NCBI GenBank assembly: GCA_934098375.1
Contig: CAKOOC010000022.1
Span: 1 to 20,974 of the forward strand
DNA: 20,974 bases
Reading direction: 5' to 3'
DNA from: an uncultured Bacilli bacterium
GTDB taxonomy: Bacteria > Bacillota_I > Bacilli_A > RF39 > UBA660
Position 1 is the stretch's first letter, and every line of letters begins with the position of its first letter. Below are positions 1 to 5,776 of the stretch, piece by piece. The position numbers were made by a program, and so were the translations under genes. The notes beneath the pieces were generated by a model. It worked only from the letters and a program-made list of their open reading frames with translations. It had not been told where the DNA came from and did not search any database.

Positions 1-386
<386 letters not shown>

Positions 387-475
387 AATTGATTTATTTT
401 TTAAGTTTAATCTGACTACTTGAAATTGACATTTTACTCAGTTTTCAAAGATCATATCGCGCTTTTTCAACCGCG
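387..475 (-). other. 16S rRNA leader with boxA-like motif
   Basis: Transcribed spacer between the predicted rRNA start site (about 476) and the mature 16S end. It contains GATCTTTGAAAAC (441-453, minus strand), which resembles the boxA antitermination element usual in Firmicutes rRNA leaders. Just before it is a GC-rich pair of CGCG blocks (458-461 and 472-475) that could form a short stem. The stem is weak (4 bp), so only the boxA-like motif is a firm reading. Confidence 0.6.
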
Positions 476-482
476 CATTAGT

Positions 483-511
483 AATATATCAAATCTCTTT
501 TATTAAGTCAA
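483..511 (-). promoter_or_regulatory. rRNA operon promoter
   Basis: Minus-strand -35 TTGACT (511-506), an exact 17-nt spacer and -10 TATATT (488-483). Upstream lies a long A/T-tract region (about 512-570) that could act as an UP element. The predicted start is near 476, leaving a leader of about 90 nt. Confidence 0.85.
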
Positions 512-542
512 CACTTTTTTCGACTTTTTTTAATTTTTTTTA

Positions 543-567
543 AAATTTGTTAAATTTGTTAAATTTG
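543..567. repeat. Short 9-bp direct repeat upstream of the rRNA promoter
   Basis: AAATTTGTT occurs at 543-551 and 552-560, followed by a partial third copy AAATTTG at 561-567. It lies about 30-55 bp upstream of the rRNA -35 box in an A/T-tract stretch, so it may contribute to DNA curvature or alpha-CTD binding. It may also be simple low-complexity sequence. Confidence 0.6.
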
Positions 568-663
568 ATATATTTTCTTGCTATTCAAGGCTTTCCTTGC
601 TTCGCATACATAGTATTATATGCCATTATTTTTAAAATATCTAGTCTTTTTTGCAATTTTTTT

Positions 664-702
664 AAAAAAAATAGATATTTTTTGAAAAATACCTATTTTT
701 CA
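664..702 (-). terminator. Terminator after the DUF402 gene
   Basis: TGAAAAAT (683-690) and ATTTTTCA (695-702) form an 8-bp stem overlapping the stop codon. Downstream on the minus strand is a run of eight T (671-664). An alternative pairing, AAAAATAG with CTATTTTT, would put the T-run directly after the stem. The region is so A/T-rich that the exact fold is uncertain. Confidence 0.5.
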
Positions 703-1223
703 GCCAATTTTAAGTAGATTTTGTGATATTTTTCTACTATTTTTGGGTTAAATGGTCCTACTTCAGCTCTTTTCATGTTTATTAAGTCGGTTAATTCGCT
801 TTGAAGTACTAAATCCAAGTCCTCAGAATATTTCATTATTTTTTTGTGGTATTTATATTCATTGTGATCTAAAATTCTAAAATCACCATCTGGAAACACT
901 TTTAAATCTAAATCATAATCAATATATTTTATTATTCCATCATCGATTAAAAATGGGCTTGCCATATCAGCTTTATAATATAAGCCATTATTTTTTAATT
1001 GTGCGGTTACATGAAACCATCTCTTTTTAAAAAAGAATATTATTGCTGTTTCTTTTGTTTTATGGGTGCGGCCATCTGATTCAGTAATTTTAACTTTGTT
1101 GTTTCCGCATATTAGACAGTCTCTTGTTTCATCAAGTATTACTACTTCATCCCAAGTTCTATGGATTTTACCATTATGTTTGTAGCAATGTACTTTTAAT
1201 TTGCTACCTAGTATATTTTCCAT
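693..1223 (-). CDS. DUF402 family nucleoside di/triphosphatase-like protein
   Basis: A 176-residue protein of the DUF402 family, whose studied Staphylococcus member (Ntdp) hydrolyses nucleoside tri- and diphosphates with a metal ion. Family features seen are KITESDGRTH in the first half, a FFFKKRWFHV strand, YYKADMASPFLIDD and the acidic stretch YIDYDLDLKVFPDG that supplies metal-binding Asp residues. A longer frame starts at 1244, but that ATG lies inside the -10 box. The ATG at 1223 has AAGGAAGG 5 nt upstream, so I take 1223. The gene stands alone, divergent from no close neighbour, with its own promoter and terminator. The enzymatic role comes from the family; the actual substrate is not visible. 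Confidence 0.88.
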   Translation of the reverse strand: MENILGSKLKVHCYKHNGKIHRTWDEVVILDETRDCLICGNNKVKITESDGRTHKTKETAIIFFFKKRWFHVTAQLKNNGLYYKADMASPFLIDDGIIKYIDYDLDLKVFPDGDFRILDHNEYKYHKKIMKYSEDLDLVLQSELTDLINMKRAEVGPFNPKIVEKYHKIYLKLAEK

Positions 1224-1242
1224 ATAAACCTTCCTTGCTTTC

Positions 1243-1271
1243 ATTATACTATATTAACACTAAAAAAACAA
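1243..1271 (-). promoter_or_regulatory. Promoter of the DUF402 gene
   Basis: -35 TTGTTT (1271-1266), 17-nt spacer, -10 TATAAT (1248-1243). It overlaps the upstream in-frame ATG at 1244, which rules that ATG out as the start. The predicted transcript begins near 1236, directly before the AAGGAAGG ribosome site. Confidence 0.75.
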
Positions 1272-1275
1272 ACAT

Positions 1276-1297
1276 GAAAAAAAGACTTATTAGTCTT
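1276..1297 (-). terminator. Terminator after pgk
   Basis: AAGACT (1282-1287) pairs with AGTCTT (1292-1297) around a 4-nt loop. On the minus strand it is followed by seven T. The stem includes the pgk stop codon region. Confidence 0.75.
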
Positions 1298-2438
1298 CAA
1301 AACAATTTAATTTATTTGTAGCAATGTATTCTAATGTCGCACCGCCACCAGTAGAGACAAAACTAAATCCAGTAATATTAAACACCTTAGCACTAGAAAT
1401 TGCATCGCCGCCACCGATAATGTGTACTTCATTGGAACTAGCAACGCATTTTAGAATATTTAGAGTTCCATCTTTAAATCTTTCATCTTCATACATACCC
1501 ATAGTTCCATTTAAAAATATCGTTTTTGCATTCTTAATATATTCTTTATATAAATTAGTAGTTTTATTTCCTATATCATATATAATATCAGTATCGGTTA
1601 TTTCATTAATCTCTTTTTCTTTAACAATACCTTCGGATAGCACTTTAACATCCACAGGTAATATTATTCTTTCCTTATATATAGAAAGAAGTTTTTTTAA
1701 ATTATCTTTTTTACTTTCATCGACTTCTGATGCCCCTATATTGGATACACAGTCTAAAAATGAATTAGCAATTTTGCCACCAACTAGTAAATAATCGCAT
1801 TTAGGTAAAATATTTTCAATGATATCTAATTTATCTTCTATTTTGGCACCACCCATAATAACTACATAGGGCTTTATAGGGTTAATTAAGGGTTTTAAGC
1901 CGGTTATTTCCGTTTCCATTAAAAAACCGATAGCGCTTGGTAAATACTTACTAATCCCATAGTTTGAAGCGTGTTTTCGATGAGATAAGCCAAAAGCATC
2001 ATTAACAAAATAATCCGCAAGACTAGCCCAGTACTTTGCTAAATCTAAATTGCAGTTACTTTCCTTTTTGCCATCTAAATCTTCATATCTGGTATTTTCC
2101 ATTAATAACACTTCACCATTTTGAAGATTATTAATTTTATTTTCCAAAATTCCTCCGCTCGTAGCACTAGAAAAATACACATTAGTTTTTAATAATTCAC
2201 ATAATCGTTGATAAACTAAAAATAAAGAATTTTTTTCACAATCTTCTTTAGTTTTTATTTTTCCTAGGTGACTCATGATGATAACTTTAGCATTTTCATT
2301 AATTAAATACTCAATAGTTGGTAAAGATTTAATAATGCGCTCATCACTAACGATCTTTCCATCTTTTATAGAAACATTTAAATCACATCTAAGGATTACT
2401 TTTTTTCCTTTTACATTTAATTCGTTAATTATTTTCAT
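1290..2438 (-). CDS. pgk: Phosphoglycerate kinase
   Basis: Cytoplasmic glycolytic enzyme that transfers phosphate between 1,3-bisphosphoglycerate and ADP. Recognisable motifs in order are RCDLNV (substrate site), SHLG, MENTRYED, VNDAFGLSHRKHAS, IMGGAKIEDKLDIIENIL, LPVDVKV, the nucleotide-site LNGTMGMYE and the C-terminal IIGGGDA and STGGGATLEYI. At 382 residues it is slightly short for the family (about 390-400). Several near-invariant positions differ: SHLGK for SHLGR, LNGTMG for WNGPMG, RCDLNVS for RVDFNVP. It looks functional but divergent. The start at 2438 is chosen for AAAAGGAGAAAA just upstream; the frame extends 13 codons further without an RBS. It lies 19 bp behind the dCMP deaminase gene and is probably co-transcribed. 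No GAPDH or other glycolysis gene is adjacent. Confidence 0.95.
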   Translation of the reverse strand: MKIINELNVKGKKVILRCDLNVSIKDGKIVSDERIIKSLPTIEYLINENAKVIIMSHLGKIKTKEDCEKNSLFLVYQRLCELLKTNVYFSSATSGGILENKINNLQNGEVLLMENTRYEDLDGKKESNCNLDLAKYWASLADYFVNDAFGLSHRKHASNYGISKYLPSAIGFLMETEITGLKPLINPIKPYVVIMGGAKIEDKLDIIENILPKCDYLLVGGKIANSFLDCVSNIGASEVDESKKDNLKKLLSIYKERIILPVDVKVLSEGIVKEKEINEITDTDIIYDIGNKTTNLYKEYIKNAKTIFLNGTMGMYEDERFKDGTLNILKCVASSNEVHIIGGGDAISSAKVFNITGFSFVSTGGGATLEYIATNKLNCFED

Positions 2439-2457
2439 TTTTCTCCTTTTTATTCTT

Positions 2458-2943
2458 TTAATAACCCAATGATCCATCTAGGGAATCATCATTTTCTATC
2501 CAGTCTTCTACATTATATATTGTATACTCATTATTAGGCTCTCTAACAATAACTTCTTTAATGCCACTATTAATTACTACTCTTTTACACATTATACAAG
2601 ATGTACTATGAGGTTCTACTTCGTTGGTTTTTACATTAATTCCCGTTATAAACATAGTTCCACCAATAATATCTTTACGAGCAGCACTAATTATGGCATT
2701 CTGCTCAGCATGGATACTGCGACATAATTCATATCTTTCACCACGATTGATGTTTAATTTTTCGCGATAACAAAAACCTAATTCATCACAGTTTTTTCTT
2801 CCTCTAGGTGCACCATTATAACCAGTTGCAATTATTTCATCATTGTTAACTATTACTGCACCATATTTTCTTCTTAAACAAGTGCTTCTAGCTGCTACTT
2901 CTTTAGCTATATCTAAATAATAGTTAATTTTATCTTTTCTCAT
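2458..2943 (-). CDS. dCMP deaminase family protein (ComEB-like)
   Basis: A 161-residue zinc-dependent deoxycytidylate deaminase, which turns dCMP into dUMP for thymidylate synthesis. The catalytic motif HAE is at 78-80 (zinc ligand His and proton-shuttling Glu), and C116-x2-C119 supplies the other two zinc ligands. The usual Pro before the first Cys is Ser here. C22 and C52 match the position of the extra zinc site found in T4-type enzymes, and the N-terminal GAVIVNNDEIIATGYNGAPRG is typical. It is the first gene of a two-gene transcript with pgk; the pairing has no obvious metabolic logic. A comEB role in competence is only a naming tradition, and no com genes are near. Confidence 0.93.
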   Translation of the reverse strand: MRKDKINYYLDIAKEVAARSTCLRRKYGAVIVNNDEIIATGYNGAPRGRKNCDELGFCYREKLNINRGERYELCRSIHAEQNAIISAARKDIIGGTMFITGINVKTNEVEPHSTSCIMCKRVVINSGIKEVIVREPNNEYTIYNVEDWIENDDSLDGSLGY

Positions 2944-2960
2944 TTTATACCACCATCATT

Positions 2961-2989
2961 ATTATAATAGAGATAGTATTTTTTTACAA
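2961..2989 (-). promoter_or_regulatory. Promoter of the dCMP deaminase-pgk operon
   Basis: -35 TTGTAA (2989-2984), 17-nt spacer, -10 TATAAT (2966-2961). The start is expected near 2954, followed by GGTGG as ribosome site before the ATG at 2943. Confidence 0.75.
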
Positions 2990-3016
2990 ATAAAAATAGA
3001 AACTAAATAGCTTCTA
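2990..3016 (-). terminator. Probable terminator after the lysozyme-like gene
   Basis: TAGAA (2997-3001) and CTA (3003-3005) pair with TAG (3008-3010) and TTCTA (3012-3016) with one mismatch, followed on the minus strand by a T-rich tail. The stem overlaps the end of the coding region. The 2-nt loop makes the fold only moderately convincing. Confidence 0.45.
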
Positions 3017-3917
3017 CTTTATTGATTAAATCATTTATTGTAATATTATCATTATATTTTGAATATTTGTTTTTAGCGGTGTTTACTAAGTTAATCCAAT
3101 GAGGACTTGCTACTTTAACACCATCAATATATACGGGACAGTAAACTTTACCAATACTCTTTGGAGTAGTTAATCCTTTACCGTAATAGTTTCTAGACAT
3201 CATTCTAACAAAAGTTAATACGCCAAGTTCAATATTGTTATGTTTAATTAAACCTTTACTAGACATGCCGCCATATATATTATTACATTTAAGCATATAT
3301 TTTACTTTATAGTAACCGCTTTCAGCAGCACCAATACTTAGTAATGTAGTTTTATCAACATTTTGATAAATACTTGAATAATAAGTAATTAAATCTTCAA
3401 CATACTTAGAATTTCCTTCATATGGTACATATTTTTTATTTCTTTTAATTCGTCCATTATTATTTAAATCATAAAAATATTCAATAAGACCATATTCGAA
3501 ATTATCATATACGTATAATTTTCCAGATTTGTTTTTTAAGTATCCTATATTAGTACTAATAAATATTTCTTCATTTGCACTTAAAGATTTTAAATCATTA
3601 ATAACATCATTTAATTTATAGCCAAAAGCAGTAGCAAAGAATTTTATTGTATCAAGATTTTTTTCAATATAATAATTATTATCAAGAATTATATTGTTAG
3701 CAACTAAGCTTTCTTCTTTAGCAGCATTTTCTGTTTTTATTAATGATGGATAACGATTTCCTAGTTGGATGTTAACCGAGGGATACACCTCGTCATCACT
3801 GTTATTTATTTCATTTGCTTTTACATTTGTTCTTGTACCAACAATTACAAATGTGATCAATAATATTACACATAAAATTATATTTGATATCTTCAGTGAA
3901 GATACATTTTTTTCCAT
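3003..3917 (-). CDS. Membrane-anchored lysozyme/glucosaminidase-like protein
   Basis: A 304-residue protein with one N-terminal membrane segment (about 11-28) and no clear cleavage site, so it is either a signal anchor or a secreted protein. After a low-complexity linker, the part from about 170 to 290 resembles the lysozyme-like glucosaminidase domain of peptidoglycan hydrolases. SIGAAESGYY holds a candidate catalytic Glu at 199, followed by CNNIYGGM (211-218) and LGVLTFVRMMSRNYY (231-245), the usual pattern of this superfamily. Expected action is cleavage of cell-wall glycan outside the membrane. Residues 80-140 (KFFATAFGYKLNDVINDL...) form an extra N-terminal module I do not recognise. The start is supported by a purine-rich GGGGAGGGG ribosome site. 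It follows a LysM protein and a small protein on the same strand but has its own promoter. Confidence 0.7.
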   Translation of the reverse strand: MEKNVSSLKISNIILCVILLITFVIVGTRTNVKANEINNSDDEVYPSVNIQLGNRYPSLIKTENAAKEESLVANNIILDNNYYIEKNLDTIKFFATAFGYKLNDVINDLKSLSANEEIFISTNIGYLKNKSGKLYVYDNFEYGLIEYFYDLNNNGRIKRNKKYVPYEGNSKYVEDLITYYSSIYQNVDKTTLLSIGAAESGYYKVKYMLKCNNIYGGMSSKGLIKHNNIELGVLTFVRMMSRNYYGKGLTTPKSIGKVYCPVYIDGVKVASPHWINLVNTAKNKYSKYNDNITINDLINKVEAI

Positions 3918-3950
3918 TTCTTTGTTCCCCTCCCCAGACGAACGAGTTCT

Positions 3951-3980
3951 ATTCTATCATATAATGGGGCAAAAAGTCAA
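3951..3980 (-). promoter_or_regulatory. Promoter of the lysozyme-like gene
   Basis: -35 TTGACT (3980-3975), 18-nt spacer, -10 TAGAAT (3956-3951). It sits just after the end of the upstream small gene, so the hydrolase can be expressed apart from the LysM pair. Confidence 0.65.
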
Positions 3981-4005
3981 ATCGTATACAAGAAATGAAA
4001 AGAAA

Positions 4006-4242
4006 CTAGCTAAGTAGTTCCTTTAATTTGCTTATTATTTCAGGGGTTAAATCTTCATTTATATAAATTTTTCCTTCATCGTTGGTAGCACTAATAAATC
4101 TTTCTTCACCTTCGACATCAGTTTCATCTGCATTTAATTTTTTGATTTTGTAATAAGCTTCTTCATCAATGATAGCGGTATCTAAAACTAGATATTTTTC
4201 ATTGTCATTTAATTCAATAATTTCATTTTTAGCAAAATACAT
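4006..4242 (-). CDS. Small acidic protein of unknown function
   Basis: A 78-residue protein without signal or membrane segment. The sequence alternates short strands (EIIELNDNEKYLVLDTAII, YYKIKKLNA, EERFISA, GKIYINEDL) and ends in a helix (PEIISKLKELL). This gives the look of a small beta-barrel resembling DUF1292-type proteins, a weak similarity I would not rely on. Translation is secure: AGGAGG overlaps the stop of the upstream LysM gene and lies a few bases before the ATG, so the two are translated in one operon, 9 bp apart. The close coupling suggests a shared role with the LysM protein, but nothing shows what it is. Confidence 0.8.
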   Translation of the reverse strand: MYFAKNEIIELNDNEKYLVLDTAIIDEEAYYKIKKLNADETDVEGEERFISATNDEGKIYINEDLTPEIISKLKELLS

Positions 4243-4251
4243 ATATCCTCC

Positions 4252-5409
4252 TTATGCGGCTAACTTTATATTATTATTAGCACTTTTTGTATATTCGTTT
4301 GGTAAAGATAATTCGATACCGGTAAATACTTCTTTATTGTGCTCTATATTAGACATGTCTGTTATAGATTGTTCTTTTAATCTAGCAGTTAGAGCTGTTT
4401 GATTAGCGTTAAAAATGTCAAACCAAGCGTTTTCATCGCCATATAAAGTTAGGGCAAGATTTGATAAGGTATCTCCTTGATTCATAGTATATTTTACTTC
4501 CTCAGCACTTGCTTCTTTAGGGGCATGCGCTGGTGCATTTAATTCTTCAAGAGATATATCAGCAAAATTATAAGCACTAGAATCAGATAAATCGGTTACT
4601 TCATCATCTTTAAATTCTGGTTTTTTTGATTCAAAAATAGCTTCAGGAGTTTCATCTTCAGTTGTTTTAGGCGTAATTCTAGATTCCTCACTTATTTCAG
4701 TCATTAGACTATTATCAGCTTCAGAGCCAAAGAAAGAATTATCAACACTAGTTTCTACATTTTGATTAATTACCGGTTTAGTAAATTCATCTGTTTTACT
4801 AACTAAATCTACTAATTCTTGTGGTGCTTTTTTGATTCTTACAACAAAACGACCATTTTTTAATTTTGGTAAAGTTTCTTCTGTTTTTACGGGCTTTTCT
4901 GCTGTTGATTCTAGTGAAATTGGTTTTTGAGAATCATGATAAGCTTTGATTTGACCTAAAATAGGAATCTTATCAAATAAATCACGACGATTAACACTGT
5001 CAACTTCTGGATATGCTTCTTTTATTGCTGCTAGAGTTTCTTTTAAAGAGGCTATGCGATCTTGACGATCAGTTATTTGTTTTATTATAAACTCTAAATC
5101 TTCTCTGGTATTTAATGGAAGTCCAGTAATGAACTCGCTTAATTGAGACGCTATGCGATCTCTTTTTAAAATTAATTCCTCTTTTTCGTCGGTATTAGAT
5201 GATAAAAGTTGCTCATCTAAGTTAACTAATTCTTCAATAAAGTTTACAGGGGCATTATTACCTTTAAAGATTGTATCCCCTTCAGAAATTGCTTTTTTAA
5301 TCTCATTTGTTAATGTATTAATTTCACTATTAATTTTTTTACTACGCCATGAAGCTTTTAAATTACAAAAATTTAAAGTTTCAACGGAATTTAAAAGTAG
5401 TTCTGTCAT
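4252..5409 (-). CDS. LysM domain protein without a signal peptide
   Basis: A 385-residue protein. Residues about 25-135 are helical and charged, likely coiled coil. About 160-300 is acidic, Ser/Thr/Pro/Glu-rich linker. A LysM domain occupies about 306-370 (YTMNQGDTLSNLALTLYGDENAWFDIFNAN...ELSLP). LysM usually binds N-acetylglucosamine polymers such as peptidoglycan, yet there is no N-terminal hydrophobic segment, so it may be cytoplasmic, exported by another route, or structural like phage/spore LysM proteins. The LysM second half is longer than usual, with about 15 extra residues between the conserved Asn and the closing strand. The start has TAGGAGAG upstream and a good promoter. The following 78-residue gene is in the same operon. 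Confidence 0.8.
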   Translation of the reverse strand: MTELLLNSVETLNFCNLKASWRSKKINSEINTLTNEIKKAISEGDTIFKGNNAPVNFIEELVNLDEQLLSSNTDEKEELILKRDRIASQLSEFITGLPLNTREDLEFIIKQITDRQDRIASLKETLAAIKEAYPEVDSVNRRDLFDKIPILGQIKAYHDSQKPISLESTAEKPVKTEETLPKLKNGRFVVRIKKAPQELVDLVSKTDEFTKPVINQNVETSVDNSFFGSEADNSLMTEISEESRITPKTTEDETPEAIFESKKPEFKDDEVTDLSDSSAYNFADISLEELNAPAHAPKEASAEEVKYTMNQGDTLSNLALTLYGDENAWFDIFNANQTALTARLKEQSITDMSNIEHNKEVFTGIELSLPNEYTKSANNNIKLAA

Positions 5410-5433
5410 TTTTACCCACTCTCCTACTATTTG

Positions 5434-5462
5434 ATTATAGCATGGTATTTTAAATTTAGCAA
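5434..5462 (-). promoter_or_regulatory. Promoter of the LysM operon
   Basis: -35 TTGCTA (5462-5457), 17-nt spacer, -10 TATAAT (5439-5434) preceded by TGC, making an extended -10. The start falls near 5427, giving a leader of about 18 nt with TAGGAGAG. Confidence 0.75.
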
Positions 5463-5491
5463 TAATCGTTAGGGGAAAAATTAAAAGGACA

Positions 5492-5517
5492 TAAAAAAAC
5501 TTCCAAGACAGGAAGTT
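5492..5517 (-). terminator. Terminator after tRNA-Asn
   Basis: AACTTCC (5498-5504) pairs with GGAAGTT (5511-5517) around a 6-nt loop and is followed on the minus strand by a T-run. It is placed about 10 nt beyond the tRNA CCA end. Confidence 0.9.
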
Positions 5518-5527
5518 ATTTTTTAAA

Positions 5528-5603
5528 TGGCGCCCGATGTAGGACTCGAACCTACGACCTAACGGTTAACAGCCGTGCGCTCTACCGACTGAGCTAATCG
5601 GGC
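5528..5603 (-). tRNA. tRNA-Asn (GTT anticodon)
   Basis: A full cloverleaf of 76 nt on the minus strand. Acceptor GCCCGAT pairs with ATCGGGC, the D arm is GCTC...GAGC, and the anticodon loop CTGTTAA carries GTT. The T arm is GTAGG TTCGAGT CCTAC, the discriminator is G and the CCA tail is encoded. It stands as a single-gene unit with its own promoter and terminator. Confidence 0.97.
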
Positions 5604-5625
5604 ATTTCTTTTGAATACATTTTTA

Positions 5626-5654
5626 ATTATAGAGCATTTTATTTATTAAAGCAA
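5626..5654 (-). promoter_or_regulatory. Promoter of tRNA-Asn
   Basis: -35 TTGCTT (5654-5649), 17-nt spacer, -10 TATAAT (5631-5626). The start is expected near 5619. The 12 bases before the tRNA (TCAAAAGAAATG) are the same as those before tRNA-Gly at 13445. Confidence 0.8.
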
Positions 5655-5723
5655 GCATTTTTTACTAAAAATTTGTTTCTTCCCTCTTTTTAATTAAATT
5701 TAGGATTTAGGCATAGGTTTTAT

Positions 5724-5752
5724 TTGGAATTTATAAATAAAAGTTATATAAT
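5724..5752 (+). promoter_or_regulatory. Promoter of the repeat-metalloprotease gene
   Basis: -35 TTGGAA (5724-5729), 17-nt spacer, -10 TATAAT (5747-5752). Predicted start is near 5759; AGGTGA (5764-5769) is the ribosome site for the ATG at 5777. Confidence 0.8.
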
Positions 5753-5776
5753 GTTATAGAATATAGGTGACTTTTT

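Noticed and set aside
586..599. CAAGG/CCTTG hairpin between the rRNA promoter and the DUF402 gene
   Set aside because: Five-bp stem without T-run on either strand and far from a gene end; likely chance.
1324..1794. 156-residue plus-strand frame opposite pgk
   Set aside because: Antisense shadow of a well-supported phosphoglycerate kinase; no ribosome site or family features.
4000..4020. Hairpin AACTA/TAGTT after the 78-residue protein gene as terminator
   Set aside because: Five base pairs with a mismatch and an interrupted T-run; too weak to annotate.
3003..5409. Prophage lysis/tail module (LysM protein plus lysozyme-like protein)
   Set aside because: No holin, terminase, capsid or tail gene is near, and the hydrolase has its own promoter and a membrane anchor; a housekeeping wall function fits better.
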